Shown piece after piece: positions 20,006 through 30,817 of a DNA stretch of 64,000 nucleotides. The position numbers were made by a program, and so were the translations under genes. The DNA comes from Pseudothauera rhizosphaerae (lineage in GTDB: Bacteria; Pseudomonadota; Gammaproteobacteria; Burkholderiales; Rhodocyclaceae), in NCBI RefSeq assembly GCF_004801305.1, contig NZ_SSOD01000006.1:186001-250000 (forward strand), written 5' to 3'. The first letter of the stretch is position 1. Each line of letters begins with the position of its first letter. The notes beneath the pieces are model-generated. The model was not told the origin of the DNA. It saw nothing but the letters and a program-made list of their open reading frames with translations, and did no database searches.

Positions 20006-20539
20006 TCACGAGGTGAGGTCCGCCACCACGGTCGCCAGATCGGGATAGATCAGCGTGTCCGCCGGCAGGGCCGGGTCCTCGCGCGTCTTCTGCCCCTTGC
20101 CGGTCAGCACCAGGTAGGGCTTGCCGCCCACCGCGATGCCGGCCTGCAGGTCGCGCAGGCTGTCGCCGACCACCGGCACACCGTCCAACGCGATGTTGAA
20201 GCGCTCGGAGATCTGCAGCAGCAGGCCCGGCTTGGGCTTGCGGCAGTCGCAGCCGGCGTCCGCCGCATGGGGGCAGAAGAAGATCGCGTCCAGCCGGCCG
20301 CCGACCTGGGCCAGGCTCTTGACCATCTTCTCGTGGATCGCGTTGAGCGTGTCCATGCCGAACAGCCCGCGCCCCACGCCGGACTGGTTGGTGGCCACCA
20401 CCACCCGCCAGCCCCACTGGTTCAGGCGCGCGATGGCCTCCAGGGAACCGGGGATGGGTTTCCACTCGTCGGGCGACTTGATGAACTGCTCGGAGTCGTG
20501 ATTGATGACGCCGTCGCGGTCGAGGATGATCAGCTTCAT
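20006..20539 (-). CDS. gmhB: D-glycero-beta-D-manno-heptose 1,7-bisphosphate 7-phosphatase GmhB
   Basis: A 177-residue HAD phosphatase with LDRDGVIN (Asp7, Asp9) and the histidinol-phosphatase-type zinc loop CPHAADAGCDCRKPKPG (Cys89, His91, Cys97, Cys99), then VVGDSLRDLQAG. It dephosphorylates heptose bisphosphate in ADP-heptose synthesis for the LPS core. It follows glyS by ten bases in a conserved betaproteobacterial arrangement glyQ-glyS-gmhB-plsC. Confidence 0.94.
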   Translation of the reverse strand: MKLIILDRDGVINHDSEQFIKSPDEWKPIPGSLEAIARLNQWGWRVVVATNQSGVGRGLFGMDTLNAIHEKMVKSLAQVGGRLDAIFFCPHAADAGCDCRKPKPGLLLQISERFNIALDGVPVVGDSLRDLQAGIAVGGKPYLVLTGKGQKTREDPALPADTLIYPDLATVVADLTS

Positions 20540-20549
20540 GGCGCCGGCT

Positions 20550-22637
20550 TCACACGGACAGGCGGGAGATGTCCGCCACCCGGTTCATCAGCCCGGCGAG
20601 CTGGTTCAGCAGGGCGAGGCGGTTGGCGCGGGTGAGCGGCTCCTCGGCCATCACCATGACCTCGTCGAAGAAGCGGTCCACCGCGTCCCGCAAGCCGGCC
20701 AGCACGCGCAGGGCATCGGCGTAGTCCTCGTTGTCCACATGCGAGCGCACCAGGGGCGCGACCTCGACCACGCGGTGGAACAGCGCCTTCTCGGCCTCTT
20801 CCTGCAGCAGGGCGACGTCCGGCTCGCCGGGTTCGCCCTCCGCCTTCTTCAGGATGTTGACGATGCGCTTGTTGGCCGCGGCCAGGGCTTCGGCTTCCGG
20901 CAGGCTGCGGAAGGTTTCCACCGCCGCGAGCTTGGCCGGCACCAGGTCGATGCGCGCGGGCTTGAGGGCCAGCACGGCGTCGATCACCGCCGCGTCGCGC
21001 CCGCTTTCCCGCAGCAGGTGGCGCAGGCGCTCGAAGACGAAATCCCGCAGCTGGGCGGTAAAGCCTTCCGCCGTCAGCAGGCCCGGCTTGAAGCCGGCCG
21101 CCGCGTCGTCGATGAGACGGGGCAGTTCCAGCGGCAGCGGGCTTTCCATCAGGATGCGCAGCACGCCCAGGGCGGCACGGCGCAGGGCGAAAGGATCCTT
21201 GTCGCCGGTGGGCACCAGGCCGATGCCGAAGAAGCCGACGAGGGCATCGAGCTTGTCGGCCAGCGCCACCGCGGCGGCCACGTTGCCCTCGGGCAGCGCG
21301 TCGCCGGCGAAGCGCGGCTGGTAGTGGGCCTGCACGGCGTCGGCCACCGCCTTGCCCTCCCCGTCGGCGAGCGCGTAGTAGCGGCCCATGATGCCCTGCA
21401 GTTCGGGGAATTCCCCCACCATCTCGGTGACGAGGTCGGCCTTGGCCAGCCGCGCCGCGCGCCGGGCGGCGGCCACGTCGCCGTGCAACTGGGTGGCGAT
21501 GGCGCCGGCCAGGGCCTCCAAGCGCTCGACCCGTTCGAGCACGCTGCCCAGCTTGTTGTGATAGACCACGTTGGCCAGGCGCGGCAGGCGGCTGTCCAGC
21601 TTGTGCTTCTTGTCCGTCTCGAAGAAGAAGCGCGCATCCGACAGGCGCGGACGCACCACGCGGGCGTTGCCGGTGACGATGTTCACCGGGTTGTCGAGGC
21701 GCATGTTGGAGACGATCAGGAAGCGGTTGAGCAGCTTACCCTGGGCGTCGAAGAGCGGGAAATACTTCTGGTTGGCGCGCATGGTCAGGATCAGGCATTC
21801 CTGCGGCACGGCCAGGAATTCGGCCTCGAACTCGCCCACGTAAACGGTGGGGTGCTCCACCAGCGCCGTCACTTCGTCCAGCAGGTCGGCGTACTCGCCC
21901 AGTTGGGCGCCCTGGCGCTTCGCTTCGGCGATCAACTGATCGTCGATGTCGGCGCGGCGCTCGGCGAAGGACGGAATCACCTTGCCTTCCGCCAGCAGCG
22001 TGGGCTCGTAGGCTTCCGCGGTGGCGATGTCGATGTCGCCGCGGCTCATGAAGCGGTGGCCGCGCGTGGTACGGCCGGCGTCCAAGTCCAGCACCCGGCC
22101 CAGCACCACGTCGGCGCCGTGCAGCATGACCAGCTTGTGCACCGGGCGCACGAAGGTGGCGTCCCCGTCGCCCCAGCGCATCACCTTGGGGATGGGCAGC
22201 GCCTTGACCGCGTCCTGCACGATGCCGGCCAGCACGTCGGCGAGCTTCGCGCCCGGCACCACGGCAGTGTGGAAAAGCGCCTCGGCCTTGCCGTCCAGGC
22301 GGCGCTCGAAAGCGGCAACCGCGCTGGCCGGGATGCCCTTGGCTTCCATTTTCTTGAGCAGCGCCGGGGTGGGCTTGCCTTCGGCATCCAGCGCCACGGC
22401 CACGGGCATCAGCTTCTCGGTGACTTCCTTCGCCGCGGCCTCGGCGGCCACGCCCGGCATCAGGATGGCGATGCGGCGCGGGCTGGCGAACCAGCGGAAG
22501 CCCGCGTCCAACCCGGCCAGGCCGCGGGCCTTGAGCCCTTCGGCGATCCTGGCCGCAAAGGTCTCGCCCAGGCGCGGCAGGGCCTTGGGCGGCAGTTCTT
22601 CGGTCAGCAATTCGACGAGCAGAGTCGCGCCGGTCAT
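20550..22637 (-). CDS. glyS: Glycyl-tRNA synthetase beta subunit
   Basis: A 695-residue subunit of the alpha2-beta2 glycyl-tRNA synthetase. It opens with [20 protein letters not shown] and carries the family GHRFM and [16 protein letters not shown] segments, and a C-terminal anticodon-binding DALR-like region. It charges tRNA-Gly together with GlyQ. The ATG at 22637 overlaps the glyQ stop (TGATG), which supports it; the open frame further upstream is a shadow of glyQ. Confidence 0.96.
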   Translation of the reverse strand: MTGATLLVELLTEELPPKALPRLGETFAARIAEGLKARGLAGLDAGFRWFASPRRIAILMPGVAAEAAAKEVTEKLMPVAVALDAEGKPTPALLKKMEAKGIPASAVAAFERRLDGKAEALFHTAVVPGAKLADVLAGIVQDAVKALPIPKVMRWGDGDATFVRPVHKLVMLHGADVVLGRVLDLDAGRTTRGHRFMSRGDIDIATAEAYEPTLLAEGKVIPSFAERRADIDDQLIAEAKRQGAQLGEYADLLDEVTALVEHPTVYVGEFEAEFLAVPQECLILTMRANQKYFPLFDAQGKLLNRFLIVSNMRLDNPVNIVTGNARVVRPRLSDARFFFETDKKHKLDSRLPRLANVVYHNKLGSVLERVERLEALAGAIATQLHGDVAAARRAARLAKADLVTEMVGEFPELQGIMGRYYALADGEGKAVADAVQAHYQPRFAGDALPEGNVAAAVALADKLDALVGFFGIGLVPTGDKDPFALRRAALGVLRILMESPLPLELPRLIDDAAAGFKPGLLTAEGFTAQLRDFVFERLRHLLRESGRDAAVIDAVLALKPARIDLVPAKLAAVETFRSLPEAEALAAANKRIVNILKKAEGEPGEPDVALLQEEAEKALFHRVVEVAPLVRSHVDNEDYADALRVLAGLRDAVDRFFDEVMVMAEEPLTRANRLALLNQLAGLMNRVADISRLSV

Positions 22638-23548
22638 CACGCGGCCTCCTTGTTGTTCAGCATGGGGAAGCCCAGCGCTTCGCGGGATTCGAAATAAGCC
22701 TGCGCCACGGCGCGGGACAGGTTGCGGATGCGGCCGATGTAGGCGGCGCGCTCGGTCACCGAGATGGCACCGCGGGCATCCAGCATGTTGAAGGTGTGGG
22801 CGGCCTTGAGCACCATCTCGTAGGCCGGCAGCGCGAGGCCCGCTTCCATCAGGCGCTTGGCCTCGGACTCGTAGTTGCCGAACAGCGAAAACAGGAAATC
22901 CACGTTGGAATGCTCGAAGTTGTAGGTGGACTGCTCCACCTCGTTCTGGTGGAACACGTCGCCGTAGGTGACCTTCGAGCCGTCCGGATACACCGCCCAC
23001 ACCAGGTCGTAGACGTTTTCCACGCCCTGCAGATACATCGCCAGGCGCTCCAGGCCGTAGGTGATCTCGCCCAGCACCGGCCTGCAGTCCAGGCCGCCCA
23101 CCTGCTGGAAGTAGGTGAACTGGGTGACTTCCATGCCGTCCAGCCACACTTCCCAGCCCAGGCCCCAGGCGCCCAGCGTGGGGTTCTCCCAGTCGTCCTC
23201 GACGAAGCGGATGTCGTGCGCGTTGGGGTCTATGCCCAGCGCCCGCAGGGAATCCAGATACAGTTCCTGGATGTTCAGCGGCGAAGGCTTCAGCACCACC
23301 TGGTACTGGTAGTAGTGCTGCAGGCGGTTGGGGTTCTCGCCGTAGCGGCCGTCCTTGGGCCGGCGCGAGGGCTGCACGTAGGCGGCGTTCCACGGCTCGG
23401 GGCCGATGGCGCGCAGGAAGGTGGCGGTGTGGGAAGTGCCCGCGCCCACTTCGAGGTCGTAGGGCTGCAGCAGCACGCAGCCCCGCTCGCCCCAGAACTG
23501 CTGGAGCGTCAGGATGACTTGCTGGAAGGTGGGTTTTTGTGCAGTCAT
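22637..23548 (-). CDS. glyQ: Glycyl-tRNA synthetase alpha subunit
   Basis: A 303-residue class II synthetase catalytic subunit. Diagnostic segments are [29 protein letters not shown], the motif [19 protein letters not shown] and [19 protein letters not shown]. The ATG at 23548 gives the standard length; a longer frame to 23737 adds only sequence without family features. It starts 86 bases after lnt, the longest gap in this minus-strand run apart from the 96 bases between ybeY and corC. Confidence 0.97.
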   Translation of the reverse strand: MTAQKPTFQQVILTLQQFWGERGCVLLQPYDLEVGAGTSHTATFLRAIGPEPWNAAYVQPSRRPKDGRYGENPNRLQHYYQYQVVLKPSPLNIQELYLDSLRALGIDPNAHDIRFVEDDWENPTLGAWGLGWEVWLDGMEVTQFTYFQQVGGLDCRPVLGEITYGLERLAMYLQGVENVYDLVWAVYPDGSKVTYGDVFHQNEVEQSTYNFEHSNVDFLFSLFGNYESEAKRLMEAGLALPAYEMVLKAAHTFNMLDARGAISVTERAAYIGRIRNLSRAVAQAYFESREALGFPMLNNKEAA

Positions 23549-23633
23549 GGTCTCGGGCGGCAGGCGCCGCGCTGCGAACGCAAAGAGGTGGATTTTACTG
23601 GCATTTGCCGGCGCGCGGGCGGCCGCCGGCGCG

Positions 23634-25130
23634 CTATCGGCCGGCGGATGGAGCCGGCCGGCGGCGCAGACGCGGGAACAGGAGGAGCAGCACGGCCGCG
23701 GCGGCGAGCACCGCCGGCCAGTCGCCCCAATGGGCATAGGGCGTCATCCCCTGATAACCGCGCACCTCGGTGCGCAGTGCGCCCTGCTCGAAGGCGGGCA
23801 GCACGGCCTGCACGGAACCGTCGGGGCGGATCACCGCGGTCATGCCGGTGTTGGTGGAGCGCAGCATGGGCCGCCCCGTTTCCAGCGCCCGCACGCGGGC
23901 GATCTGCAGGTGCTGGGGCTGGGCCAGCGAATCCCCGTACCAGGCGAGGTTGGACAGGTTGAGCAGCAGCGTGGCCTCGGGCAGCGCGTGCAGCAGTTCG
24001 GCGCCGAAGAGGTCTTCGTAGCAGATGTTCACCGCCACGCGCTGGTCGCCCAGCGCCAGCGGCGCCTGCCGGGCCGGGCCGCGGGTCTGGTCGGACATGG
24101 GGATGTCGGCGAGGACGTAGAACCAGCCGAACAGCGGCGGCGAGTATTCGCCGAAGGGCACCAGGTGACGCTTGGCGTACCCCTGCCGCGGCGAGCGCCC
24201 GGCGCTGAGGGCTGCGTTGTGGATGTGCCCCTGCCCGTTGCGCGTGAACACGCCCAGCACCAGGTCGCCGCCCACGGCGTTCATGCGCGCTTCCAGGTGT
24301 TCGAGATAGCCCTCCGGCAGTTGCTCGGCCAGCAGCGGCAGCGTGGTTTCGGGCAGCACCACCAGTTGTGCGGGATTCTCCGTGACGAGGCGCAGGTTGG
24401 TGTCCAGCCAGTCGGCGAGGCGGCCGGGCTGCCACTTCAAACCCTGCTCGATGTTGGTCTGCAGCAGCGCCACGCGCAGGGGCTCGCCGACCGGCGCGGT
24501 CCACGCCACGCGCCCCAGCGCGACGCCGGCCACGGCCAGCACGAGCAGCGCCACGGCGCCCGGCCAGGCCTGCGCCAGGCGACGCCAGGGCGCGAAGGCG
24601 AGCAGCCCCGCGACCAGCGCGACGAGGCCGCCGACGCCGTACACACCGACCAGCGGCAGGAAGCCTGCCAACGGGCTGGGCGGCGTCTGCGAGTAGCCCA
24701 CGGCGAGCCACGGGAAACCGGTGAACACGAACCCACGCAGCCACTCGCCCAGCACCCACAGGGCAGCGAACAGTCCGGCACGGGCGAATATAGTTTCCGG
24801 GTGCAGGCGGGCGAACAGGGCACCGGCCAGTCCGGGGAAGAGCGCCAGGTAGGCGCAGAACAGCAGGATCGCAAGACCGGCCAGGGGCGCCGGCATGCCG
24901 CCGTAGCGGTTCAGCGCCACGTACAGCCAGGACACCCCGGCGAGGAAGGCGCCCAGCCCCCACACGAAGCCGAGCAGGAATCCGCGCCGCGCGCGGCCGG
25001 CGCGGGCGAGCAGCGCCGCCAGCACCGCCAGGGCGACGAAGACGAGCGGGAAGAGGCCGAACGGCGCATAGGCGAGCACCGAGGCGGCGCCGGCCGCAAA
25101 CGCGAGCAGCAGGGAGGACACGGGACGCAT
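23634..25130 (-). CDS. lnt: Apolipoprotein N-acyltransferase
   Basis: A 498-residue inner-membrane enzyme with about six N-terminal transmembrane helices, a periplasmic carbon-nitrogen hydrolase domain (about 220-470) and a last C-terminal helix. The catalytic Glu is in [11 protein letters not shown], the Lys in [11 protein letters not shown] and the Cys in [10 protein letters not shown]. It adds the third acyl chain to lipoproteins, of which this window encodes several. Its start overlaps the corC stop by one base. Confidence 0.95.
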   Translation of the reverse strand: MRPVSSLLLAFAAGAASVLAYAPFGLFPLVFVALAVLAALLARAGRARRGFLLGFVWGLGAFLAGVSWLYVALNRYGGMPAPLAGLAILLFCAYLALFPGLAGALFARLHPETIFARAGLFAALWVLGEWLRGFVFTGFPWLAVGYSQTPPSPLAGFLPLVGVYGVGGLVALVAGLLAFAPWRRLAQAWPGAVALLVLAVAGVALGRVAWTAPVGEPLRVALLQTNIEQGLKWQPGRLADWLDTNLRLVTENPAQLVVLPETTLPLLAEQLPEGYLEHLEARMNAVGGDLVLGVFTRNGQGHIHNAALSAGRSPRQGYAKRHLVPFGEYSPPLFGWFYVLADIPMSDQTRGPARQAPLALGDQRVAVNICYEDLFGAELLHALPEATLLLNLSNLAWYGDSLAQPQHLQIARVRALETGRPMLRSTNTGMTAVIRPDGSVQAVLPAFEQGALRTEVRGYQGMTPYAHWGDWPAVLAAAAVLLLLFPRLRRRPAPSAGR

Positions 25131-25984
25131 CAGCCGCCGGGGGTATCCTGCACAGCGGTGTCGCGCTCCACCAGCAGGGTATGCACCCGTCGGCTGTCGG
25201 CGCGCAGCACCTGGATCTTCAGGCCTTCCACGGCGATGCTCTCGCCGCGCTTGGGCAGGCGCCCGAGCTGATGGATCACCAGCCCGCCGACGGTATCGTA
25301 GTCCTCGTCGGCCAGATGGGTGTCGAAGGCGGTGTTGAAATCGGCGATCTCGGTCATGGCCTTGACCCGGTAGCGGCCGTGGCGGTCGAGGCGGATGTTG
25401 TCGCCGATCTCGTCGAAGTCGTATTCGTCCTCGATGTCGCCGACGATCTGTTCGAGCACGTCCTCGATGGTGACCAGGCCCGCCACCCCGCCGTATTCGT
25501 CCACGACGATGGCCATGTGGTTGCGGCTGACGCGGAACTCCCGCAGCAACACGTTGAGGCGCTTGGATTCGGGCACGAACACCGCCGGGCGCAGCACGGC
25601 GCGCAGGTCGCCGGTGTCGAAGGCGCTCCCGGCGAAGTAGCGCAGCAGGTCCTTGGCGAGCAGGATGCCGGCCACGTCGTCCTTGCTCTCACCCACCGCG
25701 GGAAAGCGCGAATGGGCGGTGTCGATGACGAAGGCGGCGATCCTGTCCAGCGGATCGTTCAGGTGGATCACGTCCATCTGGGCGCGCGGCACCATCACGT
25801 CGCGCACCTGCATGTCGGCGATCTGCAGCGCGCCTTCGATGATGGAGAGGGCGTCGGCATCGAGCAGATTGCGCTCGAAGGCCGCGTGGAGCTGCGCGAG
25901 GAGTTGTTCGCGATCTTCCGGTTCGCGCGTCAACAGGGCCGAAAGCCGCTCGATCAACGACGGTTTACTGGGGGTACTGTCCAT
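25130..25984 (-). CDS. corC: CorC/YbeX family CBS-domain protein
   Basis: A 284-residue soluble protein: a short helical N terminus, two CBS domains (about 65-185, with VRDVMVPRAQMDVI and GVAGLVTIEDVLEQIVGDIEDEYD) and a C-terminal CorC_HlyC domain. Members are tied to magnesium/cobalt efflux and, through gene order, to ribosome or lipoprotein maturation. It sits between ybeY and lnt as in E. coli (ybeX). Confidence 0.92.
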   Translation of the reverse strand: MDSTPSKPSLIERLSALLTREPEDREQLLAQLHAAFERNLLDADALSIIEGALQIADMQVRDVMVPRAQMDVIHLNDPLDRIAAFVIDTAHSRFPAVGESKDDVAGILLAKDLLRYFAGSAFDTGDLRAVLRPAVFVPESKRLNVLLREFRVSRNHMAIVVDEYGGVAGLVTIEDVLEQIVGDIEDEYDFDEIGDNIRLDRHGRYRVKAMTEIADFNTAFDTHLADEDYDTVGGLVIHQLGRLPKRGESIAVEGLKIQVLRADSRRVHTLLVERDTAVQDTPGG

Positions 25985-26080
25985 CTCGCTTGGCTGGTAA
26001 GGAGTCAGGGGTGCCCAGCGGCAAGCACGAATCGTGCTGCCCTGCCCACGCCTGACGCCTCACACGGACCGCCTCGCGTT

Positions 26081-26824
26081 TCAAGCATACGGGTCGGCAT
26101 GGCCGAGGCCGGCCAGGATCGCCGTTTCCCGGGCTTCCATGACCGTCGCGTCGGCATCCGTCTCGTGATCGTAACCCTGCAGATGCAGCATGCCATGCAC
26201 CACCAGGTGGGCATAGTGCGCCTCCAGGTCCTTGTCCTGGGCGGCCGCCTCGCGCACCACCACCGGGACGCACAGCACCAGGTCGCCCGCCAGCGGGGCA
26301 TCTTCGGCCTCATTGGGCAGAAGCTCCCCGTCACCATAGGCGAAGGTCAGCACGTTGGTGGCGTAGTCCTTGCCGCGGAAATCCCGGTTCAGCGTGCGTC
26401 CCTCCTCCTCGCCCACCAGGCGGACGGTGACTTCGGCGTCCCGTTCCAGCGCCGCCTGCGCCCAGCGGCGGATGGCGTCCTTCTTCGGGGCCTGGGCAAG
26501 CTGCGCCTTGTTCAGCGCCTTCTGCACGGTCAGCCCGAGTTGCGGCACGCGCTCCGGTTTGCCGGTCACGGCCGGCGCCATGTGGTGGCGCACGTCCACG
26601 CGCAGGGTGAGCAGATTGCATGCGCCCGGTTGCACGCCGATGACGGGCGTGCCTTCGTCGGATTCCGCCTCGATGTCCAGGTCGCCCCAGGCCGCGGGCG
26701 GAAAGTCCAGCACCAGGCGGCGCCCGCGGCCGAAGTCGATCTCGATGCGCTCGGCCCTGATGCGGGTGGCCTTGCCGTCGGCATCAACCGCGACGATCTT
26801 CGGGGCGGTCGGCTTCTTCGCCAT
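26081..26824 (-). CDS. ybeY: Endoribonuclease YbeY with an extra N-terminal domain
   Basis: A 247-residue protein. Residues about 95-247 are YbeY, the endoribonuclease of 16S rRNA 3' maturation, with zinc ligands in [14 protein letters not shown] (His210, His214, His220). Residues 1-90 are an unusual beta-rich extension ([21 protein letters not shown], then [12 protein letters not shown]) not found in typical 150-180-residue YbeY. I chose the ATG at 26824, preceded by AAAAGGA; it overlaps the phoH 3' end by 41 bases. A start just before the YbeY domain is conceivable, but the extension keeps coding-like composition and a conserved-looking pattern. Confidence 0.88.
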   Translation of the reverse strand: MAKKPTAPKIVAVDADGKATRIRAERIEIDFGRGRRLVLDFPPAAWGDLDIEAESDEGTPVIGVQPGACNLLTLRVDVRHHMAPAVTGKPERVPQLGLTVQKALNKAQLAQAPKKDAIRRWAQAALERDAEVTVRLVGEEEGRTLNRDFRGKDYATNVLTFAYGDGELLPNEAEDAPLAGDLVLCVPVVVREAAAQDKDLEAHYAHLVVHGMLHLQGYDHETDADATVMEARETAILAGLGHADPYA

Positions 26825-27824
26825 GGGGGTGGTCCTTTTCCCGTTGTTCCCGCCGGAGCGCACGTGCCTCCCGCGCCGTCTGCCGGTCGTAGGCCTCGAC
26901 GATGCGCATCACCAGCGGATGGCGCACCACGTCGTCCTTCTGGAACTCGGTGAAGGCGATGCCGCGCACCTGGGCGAGCACCTCGCGCGCTTCCAGCAGG
27001 CCGCTCTTCGCCCCGCGCGGCAGGTCCACCTGGGTGAGGTCGCCGGTGACCACCGCCTTGGCACCGAAGCCGATGCGGGTGAGGAACATCTTCATCTGCT
27101 CCGGCGTGGTGTTCTGCGCCTCGTCCAGGATGATGAAGGCGTGGTTGAGCGTGCGCCCGCGCATGAAGGCGAGCGGCGCGATCTCGATGGCGCCGCGCTC
27201 GAAGAGCTTGCCCGCGCGCTCGAAGCCCATCAGGTCGTAGAGGGCGTCGTAGAGCGGACGCAAATAGGGGTCGATCTTCTGCGCCAGGTCGCCGGGCAGG
27301 AAGCCCAGGCGCTCGCCCGCCTCCACCGCCGGGCGGGTCAGGATGATGCGCTCCACCTTCTCCCGCTCGAAGGCATCCACCGCGCTCGCCACCGCCAGAT
27401 AGGTCTTGCCGGTGCCGGCCGGGCCGATGCCGAAGGTGATGTCGTGGTCCTGGATGTTGCGCAGGTAGTCCACCTGGCGCGGCGTGCGGCCGTGCAGTTC
27501 GTTCTTGCGGGTGAGCAGCACCGGGGCCGCGGCGGAGTTGCCCACGGCCGACGGCGCGCGCGCGGCGATCTCCATCAGTTCGAGCTGCAGGTCGTCCAGC
27601 GAGAGGTGATCGTCGGCCCTGGCGTAGAAGCGCTTCAGCGCTTCGGCCGCGCGCCCGGCGGCCTCGTCGCTGCTGCCCTTGATGGTGAAGCGCTCGCCGC
27701 GCCGGGCGATGCTCACGTCCAGCGCGGTCTCGATCTGGCGCAGGTTCTGGTCGAGCGCGCCGCACAGATTGGCCAGGCGCTCGTTGTCCACCGGCTCCAG
27801 CACCAGTTGGGTGGTCTGCTCCAT
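26784..27824 (-). CDS. ybeZ: PhoH-like ATPase (YbeZ)
   Basis: A 346-residue P-loop ATPase. An N-terminal KH-like segment (about 25-75) precedes Walker A GPAGTGKT at 134-141 and Walker [16 protein letters not shown], the PhoH family signature. YbeZ partners with YbeY in rRNA processing in the bacteria where it was studied. It abuts miaB with no gap and overlaps ybeY, consistent with a miaB-ybeZ-ybeY unit. The charged C terminus is the part shared with the ybeY start. Confidence 0.94.
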   Translation of the reverse strand: MEQTTQLVLEPVDNERLANLCGALDQNLRQIETALDVSIARRGERFTIKGSSDEAAGRAAEALKRFYARADDHLSLDDLQLELMEIAARAPSAVGNSAAAPVLLTRKNELHGRTPRQVDYLRNIQDHDITFGIGPAGTGKTYLAVASAVDAFEREKVERIILTRPAVEAGERLGFLPGDLAQKIDPYLRPLYDALYDLMGFERAGKLFERGAIEIAPLAFMRGRTLNHAFIILDEAQNTTPEQMKMFLTRIGFGAKAVVTGDLTQVDLPRGAKSGLLEAREVLAQVRGIAFTEFQKDDVVRHPLVMRIVEAYDRQTAREARALRREQREKDHPHGEEADRPEDRRG

Positions 27825-29174
27825 TCAGGATTCCCGCAGCAGGATTTCGCCGCGCAGGCTGTGGGGCAGCGCGGCGGTGACGGTGACGTCCACGAACCGG
27901 CCGATCAGGCGGTCGCGGTTGGGCGAGTGCGCCGGGAAGTTCACCACGCGGTTGTTCCCGGTACGCCCGGAGAATTCGCCCGGATCCTTCTTCGACGGCC
28001 CTTCCACCAGGATGCGCTGCACCGTGCCGACCATGGCCTCGCTGATGGCGTGGGCCTGGGCTTCCAACTGCTTCTGCAGGCGCGCCAGCCAGGCGAGCTT
28101 GGTTTCCTGCGGCACGGGGTCGTCCAGGTCCGCCGCCGGGGTACCGGGGCGCGCACTGTAGACGAAGCTGAACGAGGTATCGAAGTTCAGTTCTTCCACC
28201 AGCTTCAGCGTCTTCTCGAAATCCGCCTCGGTCTCGCCGGGGAAGCCGACGATGAAGTCCGAGGACAGGGAGAGGTCGGGCCGCGCAGCGCGCAGCTTCT
28301 TCACCACGGACTTGAACTCCAGCACCGTGTAGCCGCGCTTCATGGCCGCCAGCACGCGGTCGGAGCCGGACTGCACCGGCAGGTGCAGGTGGGACACCAG
28401 CGTGGGGATCTTCAGGTAGGCGTCGAACACGCGCTGGGTCATCTCGCGCGGGTGGGAGGTAGTGTAGCGCAGGCGCTCGATGCCGGGGATCTCGGCCACG
28501 CATTCGAGCAGGAAGGCGAAGTCGCCGGTCTCGCCGCCCTCGCGGCTCAGGGCGCCGCGCCAGGCGTTCACGTTCTGCCCCAGCAGGGTCACTTCCTTGA
28601 CGCCCTGCCCGGCCAGCCCCGCCACCTCGGCCAGGATGTCGTCCAGCGGGCGCGAGACCTCCTCGCCGCGGGTGTAGGGCACCACGCAGAAAGTGCAGTA
28701 CTTGGAGCAGCCTTCCATGATGGACACGAAGGCGCTTGCCCCCTCCACGCGTGCCGGCGGCAGGGCGTCGAACTTCTCGATCTCGGGAAAGGAGATGTCC
28801 ACCTGCGAGCGCCCGGTGGCGCGCCGCGCCTGGATCAGCCTGGGCAGGCGGTGCAGGGTCTGCGGGCCGAACACCACGTCCACATAGGGCGCCCGCGCCA
28901 CGATGGCCTCGCCCTCCTGGCTGGCCACGCAGCCGCCCACGCCGATGATCAGTTCGGGGCGCGCCTGCTTGAGGTGCTTGACCCGGCCCAGGTCGTGGAA
29001 CACCTTCTCCTGCGCCTTCTCGCGCACCGAGCAGGTATTGAAGAGGATCACGTCCGCCTCTTCCGGGTTGTCCGTCTTTTCCAGCCCCTCGGCCACCCCG
29101 AGCACGTCCGCCATCTTGTCGGAGTCGTACTCGTTCATCTGGCAGCCGAAGGTGCGGATGTAGAGCTTCTTCAT
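27825..29174 (-). CDS. miaB: tRNA-2-methylthio-N6-dimethylallyladenosine synthase MiaB
   Basis: A 449-residue radical-SAM methylthiotransferase. The N-terminal MTTase domain has its cluster cysteines at 11, 48 and 82; the radical SAM cluster is CSKYCTFC (156, 160, 163); a TRAM domain closes the protein (about 380-445). It adds the methylthio group to i6A37 of tRNAs. First gene of the minus-strand run down to plsC, and divergent from tRNA-Met. Confidence 0.96.
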   Translation of the reverse strand: MKKLYIRTFGCQMNEYDSDKMADVLGVAEGLEKTDNPEEADVILFNTCSVREKAQEKVFHDLGRVKHLKQARPELIIGVGGCVASQEGEAIVARAPYVDVVFGPQTLHRLPRLIQARRATGRSQVDISFPEIEKFDALPPARVEGASAFVSIMEGCSKYCTFCVVPYTRGEEVSRPLDDILAEVAGLAGQGVKEVTLLGQNVNAWRGALSREGGETGDFAFLLECVAEIPGIERLRYTTSHPREMTQRVFDAYLKIPTLVSHLHLPVQSGSDRVLAAMKRGYTVLEFKSVVKKLRAARPDLSLSSDFIVGFPGETEADFEKTLKLVEELNFDTSFSFVYSARPGTPAADLDDPVPQETKLAWLARLQKQLEAQAHAISEAMVGTVQRILVEGPSKKDPGEFSGRTGNNRVVNFPAHSPNRDRLIGRFVDVTVTAALPHSLRGEILLRES

Positions 29175-29189
29175 CAGCCGTTGCGTTTG

Positions 29190-29219
29190 TTGACGCGGTA
29201 AATCTCGAGCCGTTATATT
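29190..29219 (+). promoter_or_regulatory. Promoter of tRNA-Met
   Basis: TTGACG (29190-29195), 18 bases, then TATATT (29214-29219); reading TTATAT gives a 17-base spacer. The tRNA starts 12 bases after the -10. The same AT box read on the other strand (TAATAT) could serve miaB. Confidence 0.7.
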
Positions 29220-29231
29220 AGCAGGCTTGTT

Positions 29232-29308
29232 GGTGATGTAGCTCAGACGGTTAGAGCGACGGATTCATAACCCGTAGGTCGGCGGTTCGATTCCGCCCAT
29301 CACCACCA
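29232..29308 (+). tRNA. tRNA-Met (CAT)
   Basis: A 77-base cloverleaf with encoded CCA end. The acceptor stem pairs GGTGATG with CATCACC (29298-29304), the discriminator is A29305, and the T loop reads GGTTCGATTCC. The anticodon CAT is at 29266-29268. The paired G1-C72 end and the absence of initiator features (no mismatch at position 1, no three G-C pairs flanking the anticodon) indicate the elongator rather than the initiator. A CAT anticodon can also be a lysidine-modified tRNA-Ile, which cannot be excluded by eye. Confidence 0.93.
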
Positions 29309-29316
29309 TCATTCCA

Positions 29317-29350
29317 GAACCCGCCGCTTCGCCGGCGGGTTCTTTCGTTT
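29317..29350. terminator. Rho-independent terminator between tRNA-Met and mpl
   Basis: A 10-bp stem, GAACCCGCCG (29317-29326) with CGGCGGGTTC (29333-29342), a 6-base loop, and a following TTTCGTTT. It ends the tRNA transcript and, lying 13 bases past the mpl stop, could act for mpl too. Confidence 0.75.
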
Positions 29351-29362
29351 ACGGCGGTCCGC

Positions 29363-30727
29363 TCAGGCGCCGACACCCTCGCGGGCGCGCAGCGCCGCGA
29401 GCAGCTTGTCGTGCACGCCGCCGAAACCGCCGTTGCTCATCACCAGCACGTGATCACCCGCCTGCGCCGTGGCGGCCACGTCGGCCACCAGTTGCGCCAG
29501 GTCGGCATGGCAGCTTGCCCGCGCGCCCAGCGGGGCGAGCGCCTCGGCGGCGTCCCAGCTCAGGCCGTTCGTGTAGCAGAACACCTGGTCCGCCTGGGCG
29601 AGGCTGGCGGGCAACTGGGCCTTCATGACGCCCAGCTTCATGGTGTTGGAACGCGGCTCCAGCACCGCGAGGACGCGCCCGGCGGGCCGGCTGCGGCGCA
29701 GGCCCTCCACGGTCAGCGCGATGGCGGTGGGGTGGTGGGCGAAGTCGTCATACACGGTGACGCCGCCGGCCTCGCCGCGCACTTCCAGGCGGCGTTTGAT
29801 GCCGGCGAAGCGGGCCAGGCTGGCGACGGCCTGCTCGGGCGGCACGCCCGCGTGGCGCGCGGCGGCGACCGCTGCCAGCGCATTGGCGCGGTTGTGGCGT
29901 CCGGCGAGCGGCATGACGGCGCAGCCGAATTCGCGCCCGGCGAAGCGGAACACCGCCTCGCCCTCGCGGCTGCCTTCTTCCGCCAACCAGCCCTCGGCGT
30001 CCTCGAACCATTCCAGTTCGGACCAGCAGCCGCGCTCCAGCACCCGCTTCAGCGCGGCTTCCCCGGCATTGGCGACGATGCGCCCGCTCTTGGGCATGAT
30101 GCGTACGAGATGGTGGAATTGGGTCTCGATCGCCGCCAGATCGGCGAAGATGTCCGCGTGGTCGAATTCCAGGTTGTTCAGGATCGCGGTGCGCGGGCGG
30201 TAATGGACGAACTTGGAGCGCTTGTCGCAGAAGGCGGTGTCGTATTCGTCCGCCTCGATGACGAAGAAAGGCGAATCCGTGAGGCGCGCGGAGACGCCGA
30301 AGTTCTTCGGCACGCCGCCCACCAGGAAACCCGGATTCAGGCCGGCATCCTCCAGCATCCAGACGAGCAGCGACGTCGTGGTGGTCTTGCCGTGGGTGCC
30401 GGCCACGGCCAGCACCCAGCGCCCGGCCAGCACGTGCTCGGCCAGCCACTGCGGGCCGGAGACGTAGGGCAGGCCGCGGTCGAGGATGGCTTCCAGCAGC
30501 GGATTGCCGCGGGAGATCGCATTGCCGATCACGAACACGTCCGGCTGCAGGTCGAGCTGGGCCGGATCGTAGCCTTCGGTGAGGACGATGCCCTGCTCTT
30601 CGAGTTGGGTGCTCATGGGTGGATAGACGTTGGCGTCGCAGCCGGTGACCGTGTGGCCCGCCGCGCGGGCGAGCAGCGCCACGCCGCCCATGAAAGTGCC
30701 GCAGATGCCGAGAATGTGGATGTGCAT
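29363..30727 (-). CDS. mpl: UDP-N-acetylmuramate:L-Ala-gamma-D-Glu-meso-DAP ligase Mpl
   Basis: A 454-residue Mur ligase family enzyme used in peptidoglycan recycling to reattach the tripeptide to UDP-MurNAc. MHIHILGICGTFMGGVA is the typical Mpl N terminus; the ATP loop is GTHGKTTTTSLL, and EADEYDTAF and DDFAHHPTA are conserved. The ATG at 30727 is preferred over a 25-codon-longer frame because family homology begins at MHIHI. Confidence 0.95.
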   Translation of the reverse strand: MHIHILGICGTFMGGVALLARAAGHTVTGCDANVYPPMSTQLEEQGIVLTEGYDPAQLDLQPDVFVIGNAISRGNPLLEAILDRGLPYVSGPQWLAEHVLAGRWVLAVAGTHGKTTTTSLLVWMLEDAGLNPGFLVGGVPKNFGVSARLTDSPFFVIEADEYDTAFCDKRSKFVHYRPRTAILNNLEFDHADIFADLAAIETQFHHLVRIMPKSGRIVANAGEAALKRVLERGCWSELEWFEDAEGWLAEEGSREGEAVFRFAGREFGCAVMPLAGRHNRANALAAVAAARHAGVPPEQAVASLARFAGIKRRLEVRGEAGGVTVYDDFAHHPTAIALTVEGLRRSRPAGRVLAVLEPRSNTMKLGVMKAQLPASLAQADQVFCYTNGLSWDAAEALAPLGARASCHADLAQLVADVAATAQAGDHVLVMSNGGFGGVHDKLLAALRAREGVGA

Positions 30728-30769
30728 GAATACTCCGCGGACGCTGGAATGCGTGCGCAATCGGCCGGT

Positions 30770-30790
30770 GTAGAATGGCCGGCATTCTAC
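30770..30790. promoter_or_regulatory. Inverted repeat with two opposing TAGAAT hexamers
   Basis: GTAGAATG (30770-30777) and CATTCTAC (30783-30790) form perfect 8-base arms around GCCGG. Each arm carries a TAGAAT that could act as a -10, one for the gene at 30818 and one for mpl. No good -35 is seen for either, so it could instead be an operator. Confidence 0.4.
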
Positions 30791-30817
30791 CCGAAGGCGC
30801 ACCGCCGCCCCGCAACC

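Noticed and set aside
29232-29308. Initiator tRNA-fMet
   Set aside because: Position 1 pairs normally with 72 and the anticodon stem lacks the three consecutive G-C pairs of initiators.
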